Position numbers and translations under genes: made by a program
Part shown: in pieces, positions 1-10,646 of the stretch
Position numbering within the stretch: the stretch's first letter is position 1
How the letters are laid out: every line of letters starts with the position of its first letter
Notes under the pieces: model-generated
The model's database searches: none
What the model was told of the DNA's origin: nothing
Seen by the model: the letters and a program-made list of their open reading frames with translations, nothing else
Assembly: GCA_029204225.1 (NCBI GenBank)
Contig: CM055099.1
Coordinates: 66,117,852-66,181,851 of the forward strand
Direction: 5' to 3'
Length of the DNA: 64,000 nt
Source of the DNA: Diphasiastrum complanatum
Lineage: Eukaryota; Streptophyta; Lycopodiopsida; Lycopodiales; Lycopodiaceae

Positions 1-575
1 AATGAGAATGATATGTACATATATAGGAGAGCCAAAATTCTGGTACTCCTTGCATTCAATGCATTCCCTACACCTAATCAATTGTAAACTATGACCATAT
101 TGACACCTAACAGCTTGCATGCTGAAATTGCACCTAACTCCTACCTACTTTGTCCAAATGTCAAATTCTCAACTAGATATGTACAAAACTACATGCATGT
201 GTCCAATACTATTTGCATGTCTTGCATGTGACTTCCCTAGATGACTTGGACATGTGTAGAACATGTATACTGACTTGCATGTTGCATGCATGCACACTAA
301 TTGATTTTGCATGTCATCTAATTTTATGCATGTCATCAAATCTAGATCTACCTAACTCAACCTCGCTCAAATATACAAGGTCATGTGCTCAATTCACATG
401 CCTTTGATATATACAATGGAACAAAGTGAAATATGACCATCTAGACATTGTGCATGTCATGTAGCTTGAGTTTGTACATGCTAGAGAATAATATTTACAA
501 CTTGTAAATGCACAAGCAAGATGACTTTCCTCATCAACCCCTATAGACAAGTTGGATAGCTTTTTATTCTTCACA
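1..575 (-). mobile_element. 3' LTR of copia element A1 (runs off window)
   Basis: On the minus strand a polypurine tract (TTAGGAGGAG, 576-585) is followed directly by TGTGAAG at 575, the LTR start seen in two other family-A elements here (5048 and 29947). The stretch is very rich in TGCATG words and resembles 4740-5000. The outer end is beyond the window or lost. It carries no coding sequence. Confidence 0.72.
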
Positions 576-585
576 CTCCTCCTAA

Positions 586-1299
586 AAAGTTATCAACTTG
601 GCTTGATCACTTGAGCTTGAAAATCCTCCAAGGTTGGCCGAATTGTTGACGAAGAAACTTTTTGTGTGTGGATTCCTTGCTTTGAATTTACATTGAGGAT
701 GATCAAAGAACCCATCATAGCAGCACCCTTACTATAACCATGATAGGATCTCTTTGACAGAAATATTTTCCAAATGCCTTTGAAAAATATTCCACCAATC
801 TACTACTTATGCCAATGTGCCTCCTCCATGCCTAATGTCGATCTTGGGATTGCAAAGTCCACATGCATAAAGTTGGCTGCACCAAAATCTGAAAAATCCA
901 AGGCCTCCAAACCTCATAATAACCATAAAGATCATAAAGATCAAGATTATACCTTGAGCAATATTCAAGATTAAGCACACTAGCTTCATTAGTCCAAACA
1001 CTACGAACTCTATCCACAAAGGATCTAATCTTGACACCATACTCTAACTTGATCAAATTGAGGCTAAATACTTTCTTGAGGGTGTAAGTGTCCTCAGTGG
1101 ATGCTTCACTTAACCTCACAAGAAGTTTACAATATGCCTCAAAACATGAAAAAACTCCTTTTTTCAAACTCTGAGACCCCATCACAACTTGATTACTCAC
1201 CATAGCAATGACTTCTGATGCATCATGAGATACTGTGCTCTCGGCCCCTTCCAAGATAGAAAATAGATTTTCAAAATCAAAAAAAATCTCCATGCTCAA
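586..1299 (-). other. Unrecognised segment inside copia element A1
   Basis: Lies where integrase, reverse transcriptase and RNase H should be. It contains an open frame of about 155 codons (1299-832) starting MSMEIFFDFENLFSILEG. I see no YVDD, RNase H or integrase motif in it. It could be strongly diverged copia sequence or a captured fragment of another gene. No function is assigned. Confidence 0.45.
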
Positions 1300-1801
1300 A
1301 CACCTTTGAGATAGAGAGTGTAAAGGCTATGTAGCCTTCGTTGGTGGATAAGCATCCAACCATGATCCATAGACTAGGATCTCCATCCTTCTTTCCTTCC
1401 AAGAAACCACATGCAAAGCAATAATCTTCAAGAACACTAAGGTACACAACCTTAGGCTTATAACTGAACAAGACTCCATATAGTGCACTCCTTCCATTAG
1501 CTCCATAACTCCATAAAGTTTTGCATGATGGAACATACACATGCACCATAAAACTTGAAGAGACAAGACATAGCCAAATGTAACTTGTGGAACCATCAAT
1601 AGAACATGCAAAGCAAGAAACACCTCCCTTGCTTATTAATAAAGAAAGATGAACATCCAAATTTTCCAACTCCATAGGATATTTTGTCTTGATAGAAGAC
1701 ACCAAATATGGATCCATATGTGATTTTGTCATAAAATAAGCCACTCTTGGCTTGATCTCCTTGACTATAATAGGCATAGATCTGAAATTGGAAACATGCA
1801 A
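1277..1801 (-). pseudogene. copia integrase relic (A1)
   Basis: The first ~70 residues align by eye with the integrase of A2: KSHMDPYLVSSIKTKYPMEL against KSHRRPFPRSSIKTEQPFEL, then LDVHLSLLISKGG and a degenerate YTRYSWIYMLSSK equivalent. The HHCC zinc region and most catalytic acidic residues are absent or altered. After about residue 75 the sequence no longer looks like integrase. It is separated from the protease frame by a few bases. Confidence 0.6.
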
Positions 1802-1805
1802 CCTG

Positions 1806-2639
1806 CTATGCTACTTTCTCTTTGGAAACACAAGTCATCAATGCAACATCACATGCACTTGTATTTTCATGCACATCTAGCTTGAAAATGCCTCCATATC
1901 TAGATCCAGTTGCTAGGATCTTATCTTTTTTCTTTATGAAACAACTATTGACATTGAATTCCACTTCAAAACCATCATCAAATAACTTTCCAACACTAAT
2001 CACACTCTTTGTGAGATTAGGAACATAAAGTACACTGGAAAGTGTAAAATTCATAGAAGATGCAAGTTTCAAAGAACAACTTCCAACTCCTTCAATTGCA
2101 CATGCATCACCAACTGAAGTGTCTATTGAATATTTAAGTTCTTGAAAAGGTTCAATAGAAATGAAAGAACTCTTGGAGAAACTCATATGAGTTGTGGCTC
2201 CACTATCAATATACCAAGATACATCATTAAAGGATAAAGAGGAGAAACTAGACATCATGAGAGATGCCTCTCCACAACTTGCATGTAAATCTTCTATGAT
2301 AAGATTGGCTTGACCTTCTTGAGTCTTCTTCTTGAAGATAGAAGAATGAGTTGAATCATCTTCTACTCCTCCATAGTCTTTGTTCTTTGGTTTGTCCTTT
2401 AATTTGTCCTTGGTGACGGCTTGAGAATAACTGTTCTTGCTCCCCCCTCTTGACTTGATCTTGACAAAGTGAGCTTTGCCACAACCACCATCCTTCCTTG
2501 AAAGTGTGTTGATCTTCAGCAGCTTGTTCTTTTGCCTGCATTCTTCAGCAATAAGAACATCATGCAGAGCCTCCAAAGACGGTAGCTCCTCCTTGAAGCA
2601 TAAGATTGCACAAAATTGCACACTCTTTCCTAAGTCCAT
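1806..2639 (-). pseudogene. copia gag C-terminus, protease and pre-integrase (A1)
   Basis: Starts with LEALHDVLIAEECRQ, the end of the gag domain. It lacks the CCHC zinc knuckle at the place where sister element A3 has CFYCGKKGHYATNC; only KKKTQEGQANL remains. The aspartic protease motif follows intact (WYIDSGATTHMS). Next come VLYVPNLTKSVISVGKL and the pre-integrase stretch ATGSRYGGIFKLD. Loss of the knuckle while the protease is kept is unusual. Both neighbours in the element are broken, so the product is unlikely to function. Confidence 0.8.
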
Positions 2640-3099
2640 TAAGGACTACTTGAACTAGTTCGCAGTTCTCTAGAGTATCACCTATGCATGCAATCTCACT
2701 GTGAAGATCTTTAACTGTCATTACAGAACTTGAAGCACTTTCATCAACTCTTTGGAAACTAGAAAAGATCTTATTTCTAAGAGTAAAAAGTCTTGATGTG
2801 ATCTTTGCTTCATGAATATTCTTAAGAGTTTCCCAAGTCTCCTTGGTTGAGGTGCATGAACTTATTTCTCTCAACATCTCATTAGAGATGTTGATCTTGA
2901 TGATATGAAGAGCAATTTTTGCTCTCTTCTTGAATCTCTGAGCCTCATCATAAGCTTCAGGTTCAACTTCAATTCTTAATACTATGTCCATTACACCATA
3001 AAGAATCAACAAATATTCTATCCTATCCTTCCAAACTGAATAGTTGAAGGTATCTAGTCTCTCACTAGTTTCAAAGAGAAAATCTCCTATAGATGCCAT
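2560..3099 (-). pseudogene. copia gag, N-terminal part (A1)
   Basis: Reads MASIGDFLFE from 3099, then a typical copia Gag (UBN2-type) layout: NYSVWKDRIEYLL, KETWETLKNIHEAK, SRLFTLRNKIFS and VDLHSEIACIG-like segments, ending near VQVVLNGLRKECA. Gag forms the cytoplasmic particle that packages the element RNA. The frame shifts near 2600-2640, where the rest of gag continues in another frame. The same segments occur in A2 (9260-9667) and in element E (45623). The frameshift and loss of downstream enzymes make this a relic. Confidence 0.82.
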
Positions 3100-3195
3100 G
3101 AATGTGAGGACTCTTGTAAATTGAACAACAAAATGGAATTGAGTGTGTTGCTTCTCTTTCACAATAGAAACCAAAATAATTGGGTGTACTACCAA

Positions 3196-3720
3196 ATCCT
3201 ATGTAAAATCTTGCAACAGCTATGTGAGATCTTGCTCATAACTAAAAATCAATCAACTTGAATTTGGATCTAGCCTCTATCAACTGATGAAGCACTTACA
3301 ATTCTGATGTCAAATTTTCCCACGAGTTTCAAATGAATGAAAAACATCCAAGAAACACACATTCAACTCAAAACACAAGTCTTTGTGTGAAATGATGTGA
3401 CCATGACGACATAAACTTGTCTTATCTAGTTCTATCTCAGATTGAGTACTAAAACTGTGAATGATGAATCATGCATGCACTATATTCAAATCAAAAAATG
3501 TCCACTCGGGTTTTGGGTCTCTCCCTACCTCTTTAAGAGCCTATAACTCCTACTAGGATCATCAGAATGAATTGAAACCAATTGCACTGGAAAGAGGACT
3601 CTTCTAGCTTTTCAACAAGCTATAATGTCAGTATCTTTGGATCTAACATAGAGGAGATAGAGTCAAATGATGTATTCTGGTTTTCACACATGTGAAAAGC
3701 CAGAATTCCGTACATCCTCT
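3196..3720 (-). other. Untranslated leader of A1
   Basis: Collinear by eye with 9780-10270 in element A2. Shared blocks include CTTGAATTTGGATCT, CACGAGTTTCAAA, CAACAAGCTATA and TTTCACACATGTGA/TTTCACACGTGTGA. This identifies the missing 5' leader and shows that similarity ends near 3720, so the A1 5' LTR has been replaced or deleted. Confidence 0.6.
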
Positions 3721-4390
3721 GTTTTGGACTGAAAATATTAGTTCTAACCTCATTCACCAAAAAACTGTTCAAGAAAAGATAGCAAAACACTGCTAAACAG
3801 CTTCCTAGCTTGAATGTGTCCCAATGAATGGTGTCCATCTGTGACGAACTGTTACAGTGGTTGACAAACGAAAATTGTAGTTAACTTTCCCAGCCAAATT
3901 TTCATGATTTTCAAATATCCCACTAGGCAGAACAAACAATTGTGATTGGACCACAGTTACTGCCTGAATACTCTTATGCTGCCCATCATTGTACACTCGA
4001 GGTTTATTTGACGTCAATAGTCGTAAACTGTAGTTAACTAATCCTTGTAGTTTAGAAACTTTTTGTCATTCATAGGTATACCTCTCATTCTCTTCATTCT
4101 ATCTCTTATTTTGGATTGTCATTCTGAGGTTTACCTCTAAATCTCTTCATTCTCTCTGTTCTCAGCTTGCGTACACGTATTTTTGACTAATGGCTACACA
4201 TAATCGGAAACCAAGAGGAACCATTGATGCAATCAATATTTGCAATGAAAAAAATGCAGAAGAATAATGGATACCAAGAATATATCAAAAATATCAATGG
4301 GATGCATCCCTCTGCAATTATGATCAGATCTTTGTGCATTTATAAGTTCTAGCATGCATAAAGTAGTGATTTCTATCTTCTAGCTATTTC
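3721..4390. other. No recognisable gene
   Basis: AT-rich DNA between A1 and the truncated 3' LTR of A2. No protein similarity, primer site or tandem repeat is seen. Short open frames here lack recognisable motifs. Confidence 0.5.
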
Positions 4391-5048
4391 TAGATGTGCT
4401 TGAAAAATCCAAGGCAAGAGCACAATGGCAAGAGCACAATGGCATACATCTGATGAAAAAATCTAACTCTTCACTATGAGAAATGAATGTTAGGAATAAT
4501 TCTAAGTGTTTAGTATGGGAAAAAGAGGCTTCTCTTGGGTAGAGAGAGAAAATCAAGCATGAATAACTCGGGTAGAGAGAAAATGAGTCCAAAACACCAA
4601 AATCTCAATATTCACAATATGGCAAAACATGCCCAGCTTTCCCTACATGAGAGAGACTCGAATTCCTAGAGTGGAGTTGCATGAAAAGTCCACTTAACTG
4701 AACTAATTCACTTACCAGAGATCCACATGTGTAACTGCATGCATGTATGTTGCATGTACAACATGTCAACTCATAAAACTACCTAGACATGTGTAGATCA
4801 CTGAAACTAGTTTGCATGTTGCATGCACTGATTGCATGTGGCTTGCATGCATACAATATGACTTTGCATGTTATATAAACTACTGCATGTCATCAAAATA
4901 GAACCTATCTAACTCAAATCCGAGATACACTAGAAGGATATGTGCTTAATTCACACTCCTTTTATGTACAACATGAAATTTATTGGAAATCACCATGGAC
5001 ATGGCCCCAAACTCGAGATAAGAAGATAATATTTCAATAATCTTCACA
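4391..5048 (-). mobile_element. 3' LTR of A2, outer end truncated
   Basis: Begins TGTGAAGATT at 5048 right after the polypurine tract. The stretch from 4391 (GTGCTTGAAAAATC) to about 4555 matches 10517-10646 of the 5' LTR, but the last ~90 bp (the CACGTGTGAACTT... end seen at 10430-10516) are missing. The join at ~4390 is therefore a truncation. TGCATG-rich internal sequence is shared with 180-420. Confidence 0.7.
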
Positions 5049-5051
5049 CTT

Positions 5052-6291
5052 CTCCTTAAAATTTATGTTCCTATCAACATAGATTTTGAAATTAGGCCAA
5101 GGTTTGACCTCATCTTCATAAAGACATTCTTGAGTAGAGGTCTGGTGAGAAGATCTGCAACACAATCTGCAGATGAAACATGTTCCAATGAGATCTCTCT
5201 CCCAATGACTTTTTTCTCTTACAAAATGATGAGCCACTTCAATATGCTTGCTCCTTGCATGAGAGACTGGATTATTTGCAAGAGCCTGAGCAGAAATGTT
5301 ATCATTCTTGATAATTGGAAGACCTTCATTTGCATAACACTTTAGCTCCAAAAGTAGCCTTTTGATCCATAAAACCTCCTTAGTTGTGGCTGTAAGATAT
5401 TTGTATTCAGCTTCACAAGATGATAAGAAAATAGTTGTCTTCTTCTTTGATAGCCAAGAAACCAAGTTCCCTCCAAGAAAAATAGTGTAAGCACTTGTGG
5501 ATTTCCTATCCAACCTGTCTCCTGCAAAATCTGAATCTGAAAAAGCAATCAAAGTTAGATCTTCTCCTTCGTAGAATAATCCATAATCCAAGGTAGAAGA
5601 TATATACCTCAAGACTCTTTTAGCCAACTTCCAGTGATATAACTTTGGATCATGCATGTGTTGACTTAGCTTATGAACACAAAAGCTTAGATCATACCTA
5701 GTCACTATTAACCAAATAAGTGAGCCAATAAGACTCCTATAAAGAATGATGTCCTCAAAGGATTTTTCATCATCTTTCATAGGAACTTTTACAGTGTGCT
5801 CCATAGGTGTATCTATGCCTTTATAGTTCTCCATATGAAATTTCCTGAGCATGGAAAGTGCATATCTACTTTGTCTTATAAATGCATGACCTTTCCAAAA
5901 ATCTATTTCAAGGCCTAGAATATAGTGAAAAACTCCTAAGTCCTGCATCTTAAACTCAGTACCAAGTGCATGCTTAGTTTTTTCAACTAACTTCTCATTG
6001 TTTCCACAAAGTATCATCTACATAGATGAGAAGTATAATTACAAAGTTATCTACAAACTTTTAATACAGAGAAGGGTCATATTCACTTAGAAAACATCCG
6101 AGTGATATGAGATAGGAGTTGAGCCTTGCATACCAAGACCTTGGTGCCTGTTTCAGTCCATACAGACTTTTGAACAAAAGACAAACTTTTGATTCATCAC
6201 CTTCCTTCACAAAACTTGGAGGTTGCTCCATGTAAATCTCCTCCTCAAGGTAACCATTGAGAAATATACTAGAAACATCAAGCTGGAACAT
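5052..6291 (-). pseudogene. copia reverse transcriptase and RNase H (A2)
   Basis: Upper part (6291-6061) holds FQLDVSSIFLNGYLEEEIYM and LYGLKQAPRSWYARLNSYL. The catalytic YVDD follows at about 6035-6020. The lower part (6017-5052) holds LGLEIDF, IDTPMEHTVKVP, RSLIGSLIWL and the RNase H motifs FSDSDFAGD, SSCEAEY and HIEVAHHFVREK. The plus-strand copy at 11377 has seven bases after the aspartate codons where this copy has two. The 5-base loss shifts the frame immediately after YVDD. The enzyme would copy element RNA and degrade the RNA strand in virus-like particles; this copy is inactive. Confidence 0.85.
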
Positions 6292-6373
6292 ACTCTACTT
6301 GTGAAAACATGCAAGAGAGATGAGTAATCGAATTGTTACCATCTTTGCAACTGGTGCAAAGGTGTCTTCATAG

Positions 6374-7237
6374 TCAAGACCTTTGTCCTTTGGCACAAAG
6401 TCTTGCTTTATACTTATTGATAGATCCATCATGATTATACTTGATTTTGAATACCCACTTACATCCAATCACATGCATGTTGTTTGGTGGCTCCACAAGC
6501 TCCCATGTGTTGTTTGACATCAAGGCTTCAAACTCTTGGGTCATTGCTTCAACCCACTCTTTGGATTGAAGTGCTTCTTGAACATCTTTAGGCTCTTCAT
6601 CTGATATAAAAAGTCCATGATAGGAAGTTTCACCTTCCACTTGCCTTCCTTTAGCATCATATGTGAGCCTACTTGGCTCAGATCTTGCTCGTGTAGATCT
6701 TCTTGGTGTGGTAGCTTGAGTTTGCTCCTCCTCAAGCCTTGGCCTCACCTCTTCTTGAACATCATCAAGATTGATGATTGATCTCGCATGAGACTCCTTG
6801 ACCTGTGCATTATCCAAGTTAAACTTCTGATCTTCATGGAAGATCACATCTCTACTAACAACGTTCTTGTCAGTAGAGGGTAAATAAACTTTGTATGCCT
6901 TTTTGGTAGATGCATATCCTACAAAAATTCCTCTTATAGCACGAGGATTTTCCTTCTTCCTAGTTTCTAGAGGCACATGCACAAAGCATACACAACCAAA
7001 TATCCTAAGATGATCTACCTCAGGCTTTTTCTTATACAACATCTCAAATGGTGTCTTTCCTCCTATTGCAAGATTTGAAAGCCTATTACAAAGATAGTTT
7101 GCACATGCCACTGCCTCTCCCCAAAATTCTTTAGGTAGAGAAGCTTCTAGCCTAATGGCTTTTGCACATTCACACAAAGTTCTATTTTTTCTCTCAACAA
7201 CTCCATTTTGCTGAGGAGTATATGAACAAGAAAACAT
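6374..7237 (-). pseudogene. Integrase C-terminus/RT start, repeat copy 1 (A2)
   Basis: Starts YTPQQNGVVERKNRTL, the end of the integrase core containing the third catalytic acid (E of VERKNRT). Then come FWGEAVACANYLCNRL, the IFVGYASTKKAYKVY domain, an acidic linker and the RT entry segment GCKWVFKIKYNHDGS. The copy stops at AKGQRS because about 11 bases present in copy 2 are missing there. Confidence 0.8.
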
Positions 7238-7980
7238 GCAAGAGATATGAGTATTCGAATTGTTACCATCTTTGCAACTGGTGCAAAGGTGTCTTCATAG
7301 TCAAGACCTTTGATTTGTGAGTAGCCTTTGGCACAAAGTCTTGCTTTATACTTATTGATAGATCCATCATGATTATACTTGATTTTGAATACCCACTTAC
7401 ATCCAATCGCATGCATGTTGTTTGGTGGCTCCACAAGCTCCCATGTGTTGTTTGACATCAAGGCTTCAAACTCTTGGGTCATTGCTTCAACCCACTCTTT
7501 GGATTGAAGTGCTTCTTGAACATCTTTAGGCTCTTCATCTGATATAAAAAGTGCATGATAGAAAGTTTCACCTTTCACTTGCCTTCCTTCAGCATCATAT
7601 GTGAGCCTGCTTGGCTCAAATCTTGCTCGTGTAGATCTTCTTGGTGTGCTAGCTTGAATTTGCTCCTCCTCAAGCCTCAGCCTCACCTCTTTTTGAACAG
7701 CATCAAGATTGATGATTGATCTTGCATGAGACTCCTTGACTTGTGCATCATCCAAGTTAGACTTTTGATCTTCATGGAAGATCACATCTCTACTAACAAC
7801 ATTCTTGTTAGTAGAGGGTGAATAAACTTTGTATGCCTTTTTGGTAGATGCATATCCTACAAAAATTCCTCTTACAGCACTAGGATCTTCCTTCTTCCTA
7901 GTTTCTAGAGGCACATGCACAAAGCATACATAGCCAAAAATCCTAAGATGATCTACCTTAGGCTTTTTCTTATACAACAT
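7147..7980 (-). pseudogene. Integrase C-terminus/RT start, repeat copy 2 (A2)
   Basis: Near-identical to copy 1 from MLYKKKPKVDHLRIFG onward. It reads through the position where copy 1 stops (ARLCAKGYSQIKGLDYEDTF), giving the normal RT sequence FAPVAKMVTIRILISLACF, then runs into the duplicated unit boundary. The integrase part upstream (8160-7981) has a stop near 8068. Confidence 0.8.
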
Positions 7981-8212
7981 CTCAAATGGTGTCTTTTCTC
8001 CTATTGCAAGATTTGAAAGCCTATTACAAAGATAGTTTGCACATGCAACTGCCTCTCCCCAAAATTCTTAAGGTAGAGAAGCTTCTAGCCTAATGGCTTT
8101 TGCACATTCACACAAAGTTCTATTTTTTCTCTCAGCAACTCCATTTTGCTGAAGAGTATATGAACAAAAAAACTCTCTTTGAATACCCTCTCTCTCACAA
8201 AAGTCTTTAAAC

Positions 8213-9175
8213 TTATTGGTTTCCTCCACTGTCACTTCTCAAATATTTCAACTTGAAAGGAAATTGCCTTTCTACATAAGCTTTGAAAGTAAGAAAAACA
8301 TCATAAACCATGGCTTTTGAAGACAACATATAGATCCAAGAATATCTTGTATAATCATCTACAAAAGAGACAAGGCAGTTGGCTCTTCCTTTGCTCTTAG
8401 TTGATGAGAAATGAACATCAGAGTGTACAAGTTCAAATGGTTGCTCTGTCTTGATACTTGATCTAGGAAAAGGCCTTCTATGTGACTTTGCCAGCACACA
8501 AGCTTCACAAGGTAGAAGCTCCTTTGACAGTGTCTGTGGTAGACCAACAACTTTTCCTTCTTTGACTATAGATTGCATGGCTTTGAAATTGTGATGACCA
8601 AACCTCTTGTGCCACAGATCCTCCTGTAGAACCTTGGTCTCATAAGCAATATCTGAAATATTAGCACTCTCCCTAGAATCTAGTTTGTACAACTTACCAA
8701 TTCTAGATCCTCTAGCAATAACTTCATTTTCTCTTGAGATTATACACTTGTCAACTTGAAACTTGACATCCAATCCACTATCAAACAACTGTCCTACACT
8801 AATGAGATTCTCACACTCATCCTCATTAGTAAGGTTAGCTTGCTTAGATTGGTTTTTCTTCTTGAAACAGTTTGATGCACAGTGTCCTTTCTTGCCACAG
8901 AAAAAACACTTGATCTTTGACAGCTTCTTCTTGCCACTGGATGTTGCAGCTTGTGAGGATTGATCCTCACCACCTTCTTTGGCTTTGTCCTTCTTGAAGT
9001 GTTGTTGTCCTTTGCCCTTGTCTCTGATGAAGAGTGCTTTGTCATCTCCACCATCTTTCAATGAAAGTCTGTTGATCCTCAACATCTTGTTCTCTTGCCT
9101 GCTTTCTTCAGCAATGAGAACACATTGCAGTGTCTCCAAGGATGGAAAATCCTCCCTGACAACATAAGTCTGCAC
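8213..9175 (-). pseudogene. copia gag knuckle to integrase, protease deleted (A2)
   Basis: N-terminal gag end (LETLQCVLIAEESRQ), then a CCHC knuckle CFFCGKKGHCASNC. It passes straight to ENLISVGQLFDSGLDVKF, so the DSGA protease active site has been deleted in frame. Pre-integrase and HHCC finger follow (LWHKRFGHHNF...CEACVLAKSH), then the integrase core with HSDVH, FVDDYTRYSW and LRSDSGG. Integrase would insert the cDNA into the nucleus. Without protease the polyprotein could not mature. Confidence 0.83.
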
Positions 9176-9259
9176 AATATTGTCATACTCATCTCTAAGT
9201 CCATTTAGGACTACTTGAACAAGTTCAGTGTTCTTAAGAGCATTACTAATAATAGCTAA

Positions 9260-9667
9260 CTAATGATGAAGATCCTTAACTCTCATGACATATGATGATG
9301 TACTCTCATCTACTCTCTGATAACTTAGAAATATTTGGTTTCTAAGTGTAAGCAATCTAGAAGTATTTTTGATTTCATAGATTGTTTTTAGAGTATCCCA
9401 AGCTTCCTTGGCAATGGTGCATGTGCTGATCTCTCTTAACACTTCATTGGTAACATTCATTTTTATAAAATGAAGGGCAATTCTGGTTCTTTTGTGAAAT
9501 GTTGCAGCTTCATTAGGTGCAGCATGTTCTTCTTCAGCTCCACTCACAATATCCATTACATCTTGTAGAATCAATAATGATTCCATTCTGATCTTCCACA
9601 TTGCATAATTGGAAGATGTTAATCTTTGACTATGCTTTAAGAAATGTGAACGAGATGAAGATGTCTT
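9260..9667 (-). pseudogene. copia gag, N-terminal part (A2)
   Basis: Reads SSNYAMWKIRMESLL, EAWDTLKTIYEIKNTSRLL and TLRNQIFLSYQRVDESTS. An in-frame stop lies at the expected N-terminus (~9667), and no ATG precedes SSNYAMWK in frame except the internal one at 9601. A stop follows DLHH at 9260. It is the same domain as in A1 and E. Confidence 0.8.
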
Positions 9668-10415
9668 CTCTCTGTGTTAGATCCTAGATTGAGATAGCAA
9701 GCAACATCCTTTCAACTCCATTTTTTATCATTACTATAATTTTGATCCACCCTATGAAATCTAGCAACAGATGTGAGAACAAACTCTCAACAATGAAAAA
9801 CAATCTATCTTGAATTTGGATCTTGCTTCAATCACAAAAGAAGAAACACATGCAAGTAAGAATTTTATCTCTCACACGAGTTTCAAAGTACTGATAAACT
9901 CTCTAGGGACTTGCTTTCAACTCAAACACAGTAATATGTGTGAAATAAAAAGTCTAAGACCTCAAGACACTCACTTCTATTCAATTCTACTTGATTGATA
10001 GTGAAAATTGATGAAAATGGTGAAAAAGACAGATGTGTGCTCACTTTGGCATATCCCACGAGTTGAGTACCCTCTCAAACTCTCTGATTGCCTAAAAATC
10101 TTCTAAAAACAAATCAAATTGATTTAGAAACAAGAGCAACACATTCTACTCTTCAATACCTTTCCAACAAGCTATAGAACATCAAATTTGGATCATTCCT
10201 TGAGAAGTAGCACTCATTAATGAGGGCTGATTTCACACGTGTGAGCTCTCTGTCCGTACAGAGCTCCGCTGGATCAGATCAGCCTTGATTTGATCCACTT
10301 ATGGTCCTCAGATTGCTTGTTTCTCAGCGCGTTTAAATCCCTCTCTCAAATCCGAGTTCCTGCAAGCAAAAACACTAATGATCTGATGTATACACCCTCA
10401 CCTCTTCAAAGCATT

Positions 10416-10429
10416 AAGCTATGATACCA
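10416..10429 (-). other. Primer-binding site of A2
   Basis: The minus strand reads TGGTATCATAGCTT directly after the LTR end CTTCACA. It matches the complement of the initiator tRNA-Met 3' end used by plant copia elements (TGGTATCAGAGC) with one mismatch. It fixes the 5' LTR end at 10430. Confidence 0.85.
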
Positions 10430-10646
10430 TGTGAAGTTTTTAGCACGTGTGAACTTCACCACACACCTTACAGGATGTTACTAAGGTGTTGTGATTGCAC
10501 AAGATTGATCAAAGAACAGTATGCTTGAAAAATCTAAGGCAAGAGCACAATGGCATACATCTGATGAAAAAATCTAACTCTTCACTATGAGAAATGAATG
10601 TCAGAAATAATTCTAAGTGTTCAGTATGGGAAAAAGAGGCTGCTCT
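10430..10646 (-). mobile_element. 5' LTR fragment of A2
   Basis: Plus-strand start TGTGAAGTTTTTAGCACGTG. 10517-10646 matches 4391-4555 of the 3' LTR. At ~10647 the sequence switches to the reverse complement of LTR sequence, so the LTR is broken by an inversion junction. Confidence 0.7.

Larger units (their letters stand above)
576..3720 (-). mobile_element. Degenerate Ty1/copia element A1, internal region
   Basis: Internal part of a family-A copia element read on the minus strand: leader (3720-3196), gag, protease, an integrase relic, then about 0.7 kb not recognised as copia, ending at the polypurine tract. Reverse transcriptase and RNase H are absent, so it is non-autonomous. The 5' LTR and primer site are not found. 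The leader matches that of element A2 up to about 3720, where similarity stops. Confidence 0.75.
6303..8168 (-). repeat. Tandem duplication inside A2, unit ~0.93 kb
   Basis: Unit 1 (6303-7228) and unit 2 (7229-8168) begin with the same words (GAAAACATGCAAGAGA) and run in parallel. Each contains the integrase C-terminus and the start of reverse transcriptase. Offset is 926 bp at the left and about 937 bp after an ~11-base difference near 6385/7310 (unit 2 has the extra GATTTGTGAGT-like bases). Unit 2 joins normal integrase sequence at ~8170. Unequal exchange or template switching is the simplest origin. Confidence 0.82.
4391..10646 (-). mobile_element. Degenerate Ty1/copia element A2
   Basis: Minus-strand element. 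5' LTR fragment (10646-10430), primer site (10429-10416), ~0.75-kb leader, gag, zinc knuckle, integrase, reverse transcriptase, RNase H, polypurine tract AAGGAGAAG (5057-5049) and 3' LTR (5048-4391). It carries an internal tandem duplication, frameshifts and a deletion that removed the protease active site, so it cannot be autonomous. Both LTR ends share TGTGAAG...CTTCACA termini where present. Confidence 0.85.

Noticed and set aside
1-420. Repeated TGCATG words considered as a seed-type regulatory (RY) promoter.
   Set aside because: They are part of the family-A LTR and recur at 4740-4900; no associated host gene.
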